A DNA stretch of 64,000 nt from JAMQPK01 sp963782595. Lineage in GTDB: Bacteria; Acidobacteriota; Vicinamibacteria; Vicinamibacterales; JAMQPK01. Positions 27,995 to 35,828 of this stretch are shown here, one piece after another (position 1 is the stretch's first letter; every line of letters starts with the position of its first letter). The translations under genes were made by a program, and so were the position numbers. Location: NCBI GenBank assembly GCA_963782595.1, contig CAWAKJ010000002.1, forward strand, positions 868,001 through 932,000. The letters are read 5' to 3'. Under the pieces are notes generated by a model. It did not search any database. It saw only the letters and a program-made list of their open reading frames with translations, and had not been told where the DNA came from.

Positions 27995-30586
27995 ATGCAG
28001 CGTGTCGGGCGCGCGTCGGTGATTGCGGTAGGCATCGGTGTCTGTGCGGTCATCACGTTGCTCGATGTGCGTACGGCTGCACGCCAGGTGCCTGCGCCCG
28101 CGGTAGCTTCGACATCGCAAGCGCTCTTGAGCAAGTACTGCGTCAGCTGTCACAACCAGAAGGCACGAACAGGTGGACTTGCTCTCGATCAACTCGATCT
28201 GGCAAGTCCGCGCGCGAACGCGGAAATTCTGGAGCGGGTTGTCGAGAAGCTGCGCGCCGGATCCATGCCGCCGCCCGGAAGACCCCGTCCCGATTCGGCC
28301 ACGTATCTGGCTGCGGCCACGGAATTAGAAAGCGCCCTCGACCAGTCGTGGGAAACGGATCCGGATCCCGGCCGCATCGGTGCGGTGCACCGTCTGAATC
28401 GCACCGAATACGCCAACGCGATCCGCGATTTGTTCGGGCTCGATCCGCAAAGCATCGACGTCCAGTCACAACTGCCCGGCGACGAAACCGCCGACGGCAG
28501 CTTCGATAAGTTCGCCGACGTGTTATCGATCTCGACGGCGCATCTCGAGCGTTACATGTCGGTTGCGCGGCAGGTCACCAGGCTTGCGACCGCGCTGCCA
28601 CCTGCGCATGCGATTGTCGAGACGTTTGAAGTGCCGCTTCACGTGACGCAGGAAGATCGGCAACACGAGGATCTCCCCCTGGGCTCGCGCGGTGGAATCG
28701 CCGTGCGGTATCACTTCCCGGTCGACGGCGAATATCGCATCACGGTGCGGCTCCAGCGAAACTACCAGGACTATCTCAAGGGCATGGGATGGGAGCAGCA
28801 GCTCGATGTTCGTCTCGACGGCAAGCTGCTGAAGCGCTTCCCGGTCGGCGGGAAGGCGCAGGGACGCCCCGCCGGCGCGAGCTATGCCGGCGACGGCGAG
28901 CCAGGATTTGCCGGCGCGCCGGAGTGGGAAAGATACATGCAGCTCGAGGGCGACGCCGGCCTCGAGGTACGCGTGCCCGTCACCGCAGGATCGCGAGTGG
29001 TCGGCGTCTCGTTCGTCCGCCAGATGTGGGAGCCCGAAGGACTGCCGCAGCCGCAGCAACGCGGGCGCGTCATCACGAACGACGAAGTGTACATGGACTA
29101 CGCCAACGTCGCAGCGGTGCACATCGGCGGACCGTATGGTTCCGGCGGGTCTACAAAGCAAGACCCGCCCTACTCTGCAGGAACAGGAACCCAGAACCCA
29201 GAACCTAGAACCCAGAACCGTGTCTTCACCTGTCGTCCACAGACACTATCTGGTGAGCGCGGATGTGCCGAGCAGATCCTCTCGCGTCTCGCGCGGCTGG
29301 CCTATCGACGCCCCGTCGGGAAAGCGGACGTTCAGACGTTGATGGCTTTCTACACGGACGGCCGGCGTCAGGGGGGCACTTTCGAAAGCGGTGTGCAGTT
29401 TGCCCTCGAGCGCATGCTCGTTGATCCCGACTTCTTGTTGAGGGTCTATCGCGATCCCGCACCTGCCCGGCAGCAGCCGCGCGCCGGCCTGCAGCCTGCA
29501 GCCGGAAGCCTGCAGTCGTACCGGCTGTCCGAACTCGAGCTCGCCTCCCGATTGTCGTTCTTTCTCTGGTCCAGCATTCCAGACGATCAGCTGCTGACGT
29601 TGGCCGAGCAGCGCAAACTTTCGAATGCGACGGTTCTCGAGCAGCAGGTGCGCCGCATGCTGGCCGATCCGCGTTCGACGGATGCACTCGTAGACGACTT
29701 CGCGGCGCAGTGGCTGAACCTGCGGCGTGTCGCCGAGGTCGTGGTCGATCCGGAGCGGTATCCGAACTACGACCTCACGCTGATGGAGTCGTTCAAGCGC
29801 GAGACCGAGCTCTTCGTCGCCAGCACGCTGCGCGAGGACAGGAGTGTCGTCGAGCTGCTGAACGCGGACTACACGTTCCTCAACGAGAAGCTCGCGCGGC
29901 ACTACGGCATTGCAGGTATTTACGGCAGCCGTTTCCGCCGTGTCGCGGTTCCAGACAGGAACCAGCGGGGGGGATTGCTGGCCCAGGGCGCGCTCCTCTC
30001 TACGACCTCGTATCCCGACAGAACATCGCCGGTTCTGCGAGGGAAGTTCCTGTTAAACAACATTTTTGGCCTGCAGACGACGCCGCCGCCGGCCGGAGTC
30101 GATACGAACCTGGCGCCGTCGAAGCCGGGCGGACCGCCGCCGACCATTCGCGAGCGCCTGGCCGAGCATCGGACGAACCCGACCTGCTCGAGTTGCCATT
30201 CGGTCATCGATCCGCTCGGCTTTGCGCTCGAGAATTTTGACGTCATCGGGGGATGGCGCACGACCGACGAAGCCGGCAAGCCGGTCGACGCCGTCGGCAC
30301 GACGATGGGCGGGACCAATGTCGACGGATTGAGCGGGCTACGCACACTCCTGCTGCAGCGTCGCGATCAGTTTCCGCGCACGGTCACCGAGAAGCTGCTG
30401 GCCTATGCGCTCGGCCGAAAGCTCGAACACTACGATCGTCCGTCCGTCCGGCGCATTGTTCAGAACGCCGCTGCGCAGGACTACCGGTGGTCGTCATTGA
30501 TCCTGGGAATCGTCAAGAGCCCGGCGTTTCAAATGCGCCGCCCGGCTTCAGAAGTACGTAGTGTCCGCCTTCAGGCGGACCGTTGA
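27995..30586 (+). CDS. Secreted DUF1587/DUF1592/DUF1588/DUF1585 cytochrome-like protein
   Basis: The 863-residue protein starts with a hydrophobic export signal, then CVSCHNQ, a c-type haem motif, at about residue 50. The domain order follows this family: HRLNRTEYANAIRDLFGLD (DUF1587), RLARLAYRRP (DUF1595), ELASRLSFFLWSSIPDDQLL (DUF1592), TTSYPDRTSPVLRGKFLLNNIFG (DUF1588), CSSCH and NFDVIGGWR through the C-terminus (DUF1585). Family members are common in Planctomycetes and Acidobacteriota but have no proven activity. GGAGG before ATG 27995 supports the start. A palindromic repeat is embedded in frame at 29144-29220 and another encodes the last residues. The downstream DUF1552 gene is its usual partner. 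Confidence 0.88.
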   Translation: MQRVGRASVIAVGIGVCAVITLLDVRTAARQVPAPAVASTSQALLSKYCVSCHNQKARTGGLALDQLDLASPRANAEILERVVEKLRAGSMPPPGRPRPDSATYLAAATELESALDQSWETDPDPGRIGAVHRLNRTEYANAIRDLFGLDPQSIDVQSQLPGDETADGSFDKFADVLSISTAHLERYMSVARQVTRLATALPPAHAIVETFEVPLHVTQEDRQHEDLPLGSRGGIAVRYHFPVDGEYRITVRLQRNYQDYLKGMGWEQQLDVRLDGKLLKRFPVGGKAQGRPAGASYAGDGEPGFAGAPEWERYMQLEGDAGLEVRVPVTAGSRVVGVSFVRQMWEPEGLPQPQQRGRVITNDEVYMDYANVAAVHIGGPYGSGGSTKQDPPYSAGTGTQNPEPRTQNRVFTCRPQTLSGERGCAEQILSRLARLAYRRPVGKADVQTLMAFYTDGRRQGGTFESGVQFALERMLVDPDFLLRVYRDPAPARQQPRAGLQPAAGSLQSYRLSELELASRLSFFLWSSIPDDQLLTLAEQRKLSNATVLEQQVRRMLADPRSTDALVDDFAAQWLNLRRVAEVVVDPERYPNYDLTLMESFKRETELFVASTLREDRSVVELLNADYTFLNEKLARHYGIAGIYGSRFRRVAVPDRNQRGGLLAQGALLSTTSYPDRTSPVLRGKFLLNNIFGLQTTPPPAGVDTNLAPSKPGGPPPTIRERLAEHRTNPTCSSCHSVIDPLGFALENFDVIGGWRTTDEAGKPVDAVGTTMGGTNVDGLSGLRTLLLQRRDQFPRTVTEKLLAYALGRKLEHYDRPSVRRIVQNAAAQDYRWSSLILGIVKSPAFQMRRPASEVRSVRLQADR
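29144..29220. repeat. Palindromic repeat inside the DUF1592-type coding sequence
   Basis: GGCGGGTCT at 29144-29152 and AGACCCGCC at 29161-29169 form a hairpin of the same family as the intergenic ones at 46215, 52312 and 62493. It is followed by a tract of ACCCAGAACC-like repeats to 29220. Together they encode a run such as STKQDPPYSAGTGTQNPEPR without breaking the frame. Confidence 0.7.
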
Positions 30587-30610
30587 CGGAGCGCAGGCCT
30601 GTAGGCCTGC
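30554..30610. repeat. Two palindromes at the end of the DUF1592-type gene
   Basis: GTACGTAGTGTCC at 30554 followed by a GCCTTCAGGC palindrome belongs to the same family as copies at 31971, 40695 and 49775. It encodes the final residues (VRSVRLQADR) and the stop. Just after, GCAGGCCT and AGGCCTGC form a perfect 8-bp palindrome at 30593-30610, followed by the DUF1552 ribosome-binding site. Confidence 0.65.
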
Positions 30611-30622
30611 CAAGGAGACTGC

Positions 30623-31957
30623 ATGTTCCTGACATCGAAGGCCCTCTCACGGCGGACGATCCTGCGGGGACTGGGTGCCACGCTGGCGCTGCCGTTTCTC
30701 GATGCGATGACACCGGCGCTGTCCCTTGCGGCGCAACGCGCCAGAAAGCCCGCGCACCGGTTTCTCGCCTTCTATGTGCCCAACGGCATGGCCATGGAGT
30801 ACTGGTCGCCCAAGGCCGAGGGGCGTGCCTTCGAGTTGACGCCGATTCTTCAGCCGCTCGAGCCGTTCCGCGATCAGATGACCGTGGTGTCGGGCATCAG
30901 CGCCAACTGGGTGGCGATCCATGCCGGCGCCTCTGGAGCATTTCTCACAGGCACGGCTCGTGGCGGCAAGACCGAGATCGAGATCTTTGCCGACACGTCG
31001 ATGGATCAGCTGCTGGCGCGTCACTACGCAAACGAGACCCAGATCGCATCCCTCGAGATGGCGATGGATCGGCCGGCGAACGCCGGTGCCTGCACCGGCA
31101 ATCTGAGCTGCGTCTACACGCACACCTTGTCGTGGCGCAGCCCGACGCAGCCGCTGCCGATGGAATGGAACCCGCGGGCCGTATTCGAGAAGCTCTTCGG
31201 CGACGCAGGCAGTACCGACCGTGCGTCGCGCGAGCAGAGGTTGCGGCAGCACAAGAGCATCCTCGATTCGGTCAATGAGAAGCTCGCCTCGCTGCGCACC
31301 GAGCTCGGGCCTCAGGATCGGGTCAGGGTTGAGCAGTACACCGAAGCGGTTCGCGACGTCGAACGCCGGATTCAACGGGCTGAACAACAGGTCGATCTCG
31401 AGCTGCCGGAGATGGCTCAGCCGCAGGGCGCGCCGCCGGTCTTCGAAGACCACCTGGAGCTGATGCTCGACTTGCAGCTGCTCGCGTTCCAGACCGATCT
31501 GACGCGTGTGATTTCGTTCATGCTCGGCAAGGAGCAGAGCGCGCGGCCGTATCCGCAGATCGGCGTGCCGGAAGCGCATCATCCGCTCTCGCACCATCAG
31601 GACAACCCCGAGCTCATCGCGCACATGTCGAAGATCAACCGGTACCACACCGAGTTGTTCTCGAAGTACCTCGCGAAGCTGCGCGCCACCGGGGATGGCG
31701 ATGGCACGCTGCTCGATCACATGACAGTGCTATATGGGTGCGGCATCTCGAACAGCACGCGTCACTCGGGTGAGAACCTTCCGCTGCTCGTCATGGGCGG
31801 CGGCGCTGGCAAGCTGAAGGGTGGCCGTCACGTGACGTTTACCGACAAGCCCTCGATGGCGAACCTGCTGATGACGTTGATGGACAAAATGGATGTTCCG
31901 GTCGAGCGCATCGGCGGAAGCACGGGCAAAGTGCAACTCGACGCGTTGTCTTTATGA
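30623..31957 (+). CDS. Tat-exported DUF1552 protein
   Basis: The 444-residue protein has a twin-arginine signal (SRRTILRGLGATLALPFLD) and the DUF1552 core: FYVPNGMAMEYW, MTVVSGI, LARHYAN, SVNEKLASLR and MTVLYGCGISN. The family almost always accompanies DUF1592-type cytochrome proteins, as here, with unknown function. A coiled-coil-like stretch lies around 190-260. Its TGA overlaps the ATG of the ankyrin gene (ATGA), so the three genes form one coupled unit. The 36-bp gap upstream holds the AAGGAG site. Confidence 0.88.
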   Translation: MFLTSKALSRRTILRGLGATLALPFLDAMTPALSLAAQRARKPAHRFLAFYVPNGMAMEYWSPKAEGRAFELTPILQPLEPFRDQMTVVSGISANWVAIHAGASGAFLTGTARGGKTEIEIFADTSMDQLLARHYANETQIASLEMAMDRPANAGACTGNLSCVYTHTLSWRSPTQPLPMEWNPRAVFEKLFGDAGSTDRASREQRLRQHKSILDSVNEKLASLRTELGPQDRVRVEQYTEAVRDVERRIQRAEQQVDLELPEMAQPQGAPPVFEDHLELMLDLQLLAFQTDLTRVISFMLGKEQSARPYPQIGVPEAHHPLSHHQDNPELIAHMSKINRYHTELFSKYLAKLRATGDGDGTLLDHMTVLYGCGISNSTRHSGENLPLLVMGGGAGKLKGGRHVTFTDKPSMANLLMTLMDKMDVPVERIGGSTGKVQLDALSL

Positions 31958-33258
31958 AGTCCATGTCAAAGTACGTAGTGTCCAGGTACGTAGTGTCCGG
32001 CTTTAGCCGGACCGCGATCCTCTTGCTTCTGTTTGCGCCGGCGTACGCGCAGGAAGCGCCCTCGGGTGACGGATCCACACCGCTCCACTGGGCGGCGTAT
32101 CGGGATGATCTCGCAAAGGCCGATCAGCTGATTCGCGGCGGGGCGAACGTGAACGCGGCCAACGATCTCGGCGTGACGCCGCTCTGGGCGGCGAGCATCA
32201 ACGGCAGCCTGCCGATGGTGCAGCGGCTGCTCGAGGCCGGCGCCAATCCCAACACCGCGCTCGTGTCGGGCGAGACGCCGCTGATGGTTGCGTCGCGGTC
32301 TGGAAAGGCGTCAGCCGTCGAAGCTCTGCTCGGGAAGGGGGCGAATCCGAATGCGCGCGGCGCGCGCGGTCAGACAGCGCTCATGTGGGCCGTCTCCGAG
32401 CATCACGCCGACGTCGTCAAGCTGCTGCTGGCCGGCAGAGCAGACGTGCATGCAAAGACCGACAGCTGGAGCCAGATGATGGCCGTGCCTCCCCACGGTC
32501 TTCCCGAATACAACCGGATGATTCCGCACGGTGCCGACACGGCGCTCATGTTTGCGGCCCGCAGCGGCGATCTCGCGTCGGCGAAGCTGCTGGTTGAGGC
32601 GGGTGCAAACGTCAGCGATCACGATGCATGGGGTGTCAGCGCGACGACGCTCGCGGCGTTTTCGGGATTCGGTGAGATTGCGCGTTATCTCCTCGAGAAG
32701 GGCGCCGACCCGAATAGCGACAAGCCGGGTTTCACCGCCCTGCATTGCGCGATCATGCGCCGCGACGAGGCGACGGTTGCGGCGCTCCTGGCGAGAGGCG
32801 CCAATCCTGACGTCACCGTCAAGGTATGGACGCCGACGCGGCGATCGTCTGACGACTATCACTTCATGCCGGCGCTCGTCGATGCCACACCCTACTGGCT
32901 GGCCGCGCGCTTTACCGAGCCAGGCGTGATGCGCCTGCTCGCCAAACACGGCGCAGATACGAAAATCGTTCACGAGTCCAATTACGTGCAGGGCGAGGGC
33001 TATCAGCGACGGAAGGAACGTACGACGGCGGTGATGGCCGCGCTGGGTATGGGGGGCGGCACCGCCTGGGTGCCGGTCAATCGTGCCGAGCGGGATGCGC
33101 TCGTGCTCGAGACGGTGAAGCTTGCCGTCGAGTTAGGTGCCGACGTCAATGTCGCGAGCACCGACGGCCGAACGGCCCTCGATTCGGCGCGTGCGCAAAA
33201 ATATGAAGGTGTCGCGGCATTTCTCGAGAGCCGCGGTGCCGTTGCCAAACCCCGCTAG
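31954..33258 (+). CDS. Exported ankyrin-repeat protein
   Basis: The 434-residue protein has at least nine ankyrin units (GSTPLHWAAYRDDLAKADQL, GVTPLWAASINGSLPMVQRL, GETPLMVASRSGKASAVEAL and onward). An N-terminal hydrophobic segment (AILLLLFAPAYAQ) suggests export. ATG 31954 overlaps the DUF1552 stop. The first 25 codons contain two copies of the GTACGTAGTGTCC repeat, so part of the signal region is repeat-derived. Ankyrin repeats bind proteins; a partner such as the DUF1552 product is possible but unproven. A 4-base overlap joins its end to the convergent sigma-factor gene. Confidence 0.88.
   Translation: MKSMSKYVVSRYVVSGFSRTAILLLLFAPAYAQEAPSGDGSTPLHWAAYRDDLAKADQLIRGGANVNAANDLGVTPLWAASINGSLPMVQRLLEAGANPNTALVSGETPLMVASRSGKASAVEALLGKGANPNARGARGQTALMWAVSEHHADVVKLLLAGRADVHAKTDSWSQMMAVPPHGLPEYNRMIPHGADTALMFAARSGDLASAKLLVEAGANVSDHDAWGVSATTLAAFSGFGEIARYLLEKGADPNSDKPGFTALHCAIMRRDEATVAALLARGANPDVTVKVWTPTRRSSDDYHFMPALVDATPYWLAARFTEPGVMRLLAKHGADTKIVHESNYVQGEGYQRRKERTTAVMAALGMGGGTAWVPVNRAERDALVLETVKLAVELGADVNVASTDGRTALDSARAQKYEGVAAFLESRGAVAKPR
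31971..32014. repeat. Dispersed repeat copies within the ankyrin gene start
   Basis: GTACGTAGTGTCC occurs twice in tandem, at 31971 and 31986, the second copy completed by a GGCTTTAGCC palindrome and ending CGGACCG. It lies inside the coding start of the ankyrin gene and encodes residues KYVVSRYVVSGFSRT. Confidence 0.7.
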
Positions 33259-33854
33259 CGCTCCTCGCGCATCGCCGCGCCCAACCGTTCCACGGCGCGG
33301 TTGGCCGCCATCCTGGCGGCGTCAACCGTGCTGAATCCGAAGTGCTCGGCGATCTCAGGTGCCGTCCACTGGGCTTCGACCCGCGCAATCACGAGCTCGC
33401 GTTCTTTCGGCTTCAGCTGGCCCATCGCTGAACGATAGCGATCGTACGTTTCATTCTGCAGCGCCAGGTCCAGGGGAGAGGGGTCTTCCGACGCGTAGTC
33501 GGGCGGCAGCTCGACCGCCGCGGGACGCCGGCCAATGCGCCGCATTTCGTCGCGAATCCTGTTGATGACCGATTGGCGGAGATACGCCTGCATGGCGCCG
33601 ACGTGGCGCGACTCGAACGAGTCGAGCCGCGCGATGGCGCTGATCGCGGCGTCCTGCACGAGGTCGCCGGTGTCGAGCGCCCCCCGTGCGACCGCCGGCA
33701 GCCGACCGTGCGCCCACCGCGTGAGCGGCGGCAGGCATCGCTGGAGGATCGCGTTGACGGCAGACGAATCTCCGCTGCGGGCTTTCAAGATAAGCTCGAC
33801 CGTAGGTTCGTCGCTGAGCAGCGCGGTGGTCTTGTCGGGCGGGTTGTCGGCCAT
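33255..33854 (-). CDS. RNA polymerase sigma-70 family factor (ECF-like)
   Basis: The 199-residue protein has a sigma region 2 core (LDTGDLVQDAAISAIARLDSFE, then AYLRQSVINRIRDEMRRIGRRP) and a region 4 helix-turn-helix (LKPKERELVIARVEAQWTAPEIAEHFGFS). It lacks regions 1 and 3, so it is an ECF-type factor or close relative. No anti-sigma gene adjoins it on this strand. It is divergent from another sigma-like gene at 33942 with an 87-bp gap, where both promoters should lie. Confidence 0.88.
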   Translation of the reverse strand: MADNPPDKTTALLSDEPTVELILKARSGDSSAVNAILQRCLPPLTRWAHGRLPAVARGALDTGDLVQDAAISAIARLDSFESRHVGAMQAYLRQSVINRIRDEMRRIGRRPAAVELPPDYASEDPSPLDLALQNETYDRYRSAMGQLKPKERELVIARVEAQWTAPEIAEHFGFSTVDAARMAANRAVERLGAAMREER

Positions 33855-33941
33855 TGGTAGCCGATCTTAGCTGTTTGGTGGCGCCTTACGTTGGGGAAAA
33901 ACAGCCGATGCGCTATCGTTTGAAGGAATGGCCTGGATGAC

Positions 33942-34802
33942 GTGGTGATCGACGCCGACCTGGGCGAGCGGCTCTATCGGACGGCAAAAGCCAGGCGATG
34001 GCACCTACCGCGGGACGCCTTTGCTGCGGCGCTCGAGGCCAGTTGTGCGAAAGCGTTTCCTGGGGGCGAACCGGGCTCGGAGGAGCTCTCCAGATACACC
34101 GAAGCCCTGCACCTCGAAGACCTCGCTTTGGCCTGCGCGTGCGCCCTCGGCGAGCATGCGGCGTGGGATCACTTCGTGCTGGAAATGCGGCCCGGGCTGT
34201 ATCGAGCCGCGGATGCTCTGGACCCGTCGGGCGGCGCCCGGGAGTTGGCCGATTCGCTCTATGCGGAGCTGTACGGGATCGATCACCGCGGCGAGGCGAG
34301 GCAGTCGCTGCTGCGGTACTTCCATGGCCGCAGCAGCCTGGCGACGTGGCTTCGAGCGGTCCTCGCCCAGCGCTATGTCGACCGTGCCCGCGTGGCACGT
34401 CGGGTCGAGCCGCTGCCCGAGGAGATGGCTGCCATTACGCCGTTCGAACTGCCGGACTCCGAATGCCCGAAATACGTGGAGTTCCTGCAAACCGCGCTCG
34501 AGCATGCTCTCGCCCAGCTGGCGGCGCGCGATCGCCTGCGGCTCGGCCTCTATTACGCTCAACAGCTCACCCTGGCCGAGACCGGCCGGTTGCTGAAGGA
34601 ACATGAGGCGACGGTGTCGCGGCATCTCGCCCGCACGCGAAAGGCGGTTCGCGCCGAGGTCGAGAAGAAGCTGCATGCCGTCGGGCTGACCGACGTGGAG
34701 ATCGCACGGTGCTTCGAGTGCGCCAGCAAGGACGCCGGCACGATGAATCTCGAAGCAATGCTCGGGTCGCGCAAGGAATTTGCGCAGGATCGTTCTAGTT
34801 GA
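33942..34802 (+). CDS. Sigma-70-like factor with extended N-terminus
   Basis: The 286-residue protein has an atypical N-terminal half, with sigma region 2-like helices near residues 110-145 (RYFHGRSSLATWLRAVLAQRY) and a region 4-like helix-turn-helix near 180-225 (RLRLGLYYAQQLTLAETGRL, then KEHEATVSRHLARTRKAVRAEV). The short C-terminal tail has two cysteines (CFECAS). Starts GTG 33942 or 33945 are uncertain; no perfect ribosome-binding site is present. The stop overlaps the start of the anti-sigma gene, so the two should be a regulatory pair. Confidence 0.75.
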   Translation: MVIDADLGERLYRTAKARRWHLPRDAFAAALEASCAKAFPGGEPGSEELSRYTEALHLEDLALACACALGEHAAWDHFVLEMRPGLYRAADALDPSGGARELADSLYAELYGIDHRGEARQSLLRYFHGRSSLATWLRAVLAQRYVDRARVARRVEPLPEEMAAITPFELPDSECPKYVEFLQTALEHALAQLAARDRLRLGLYYAQQLTLAETGRLLKEHEATVSRHLARTRKAVRAEVEKKLHAVGLTDVEIARCFECASKDAGTMNLEAMLGSRKEFAQDRSS

Positions 34803-35791
34803 TGAGAGAACCCATGGAGAACGACGGCGATCGCGACGCCTGGCTTCGTTCGATGATGCGCTCGACGGTCGTGACGCCGTCCGGCGCGTGCGTCGATGCC
34901 GAGACCCTGGCGACGTGGGCTGAAGGGACGCTGGACGCCAAACACGCGGAGGCAGTGGAACGGCATGCGTCGAACTGCTCGCGCTGTATGGCCGTGCTGG
35001 CTTCGATGGAACGTATCGTGCCCCCGGCGGAAGAGCCGGGCGAATCGTGGAGTGTAGCGTCGCTCTGGCGGTGGCTCGTTCCACTGACAGCCGTGGCCAC
35101 TGCGGTCGCGATCTGGATCGTCGTGCCGGATCGTCCCGTTTCTCAGGGACCAGCTCTGTCTGTCCCACAACAGACGACAGTGCCTCCGGAGCTGACACCG
35201 GAGAAACCAGCGGAGAAGCCACCGGAGTCTGGCACTGCCGTGTCCGAACTCCAAGGCGCCGCACCGCTCACTCCGAGTACAGAAATTGCGGAATTGGAGA
35301 AGAAAGCAGGGGCTCGGCAGGAACCGTCCGAAGAGTCGCGATTGCGCGTAAACGAGGCGCGCGATAGTGCCCGTCCTCCGGCACCCTCGGCGCCCGCCGC
35401 ACGTGCGGCGAGGCCCGACACCCCAGCTGCGGATGCCCTCGCCGGCGCGCAGAACGACATGGCGTTGACGACGCTCCAGCGTCAGGAACTCGCCGCCGTG
35501 GTGCCGACGAGCGAGTCGAGTGTTCTGACGAATCCGTTGATCCGGTGGCGTGTGATGAACTTCACGTCGGTGGAGCGATCGATCGACGGCGGCAAGACGT
35601 GGATCAAGACGGCTCCGCCGCCTGGTGTGGCTGCCAACAACACCGCGGCGTTTGCAATGTCGGTTGTGTCTGTCCGGGCAGTCGACTCGCTTCGCGCAAG
35701 CGTGACAACTTCAGACGGCAGAGAGTTTTACACGACCAACGGCGGTCTCGCCTGGGAGCGCCTGCAAGGAAATTCGACGGCTCCGTTCTAA
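34802..35791 (+). CDS. Zinc-finger anti-sigma factor with extracytoplasmic sensor domain
   Basis: The 329-residue protein has an anti-sigma zinc-finger segment (HASNCSRC, about residues 55-62), one membrane helix near 85-105, a long proline/glutamate-rich spacer, and a C-terminal domain with SIDGGKTW and FYTTNGGLAWERL, resembling BNR/YCF48-type propeller blades. The cytoplasmic part would bind and hold the sigma factor, while the periplasmic part would sense a signal. ATG 34802 overlaps the sigma stop as TGATG. The sensor fold and its ligand are inferred. Confidence 0.78.
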   Translation: MREPMENDGDRDAWLRSMMRSTVVTPSGACVDAETLATWAEGTLDAKHAEAVERHASNCSRCMAVLASMERIVPPAEEPGESWSVASLWRWLVPLTAVATAVAIWIVVPDRPVSQGPALSVPQQTTVPPELTPEKPAEKPPESGTAVSELQGAAPLTPSTEIAELEKKAGARQEPSEESRLRVNEARDSARPPAPSAPAARAARPDTPAADALAGAQNDMALTTLQRQELAAVVPTSESSVLTNPLIRWRVMNFTSVERSIDGGKTWIKTAPPPGVAANNTAAFAMSVVSVRAVDSLRASVTTSDGREFYTTNGGLAWERLQGNSTAPF

Positions 35792-35828
35792 GAACAGTGG
35801 GGGACACCCGCTTTCAAAGGAGCTTCGA

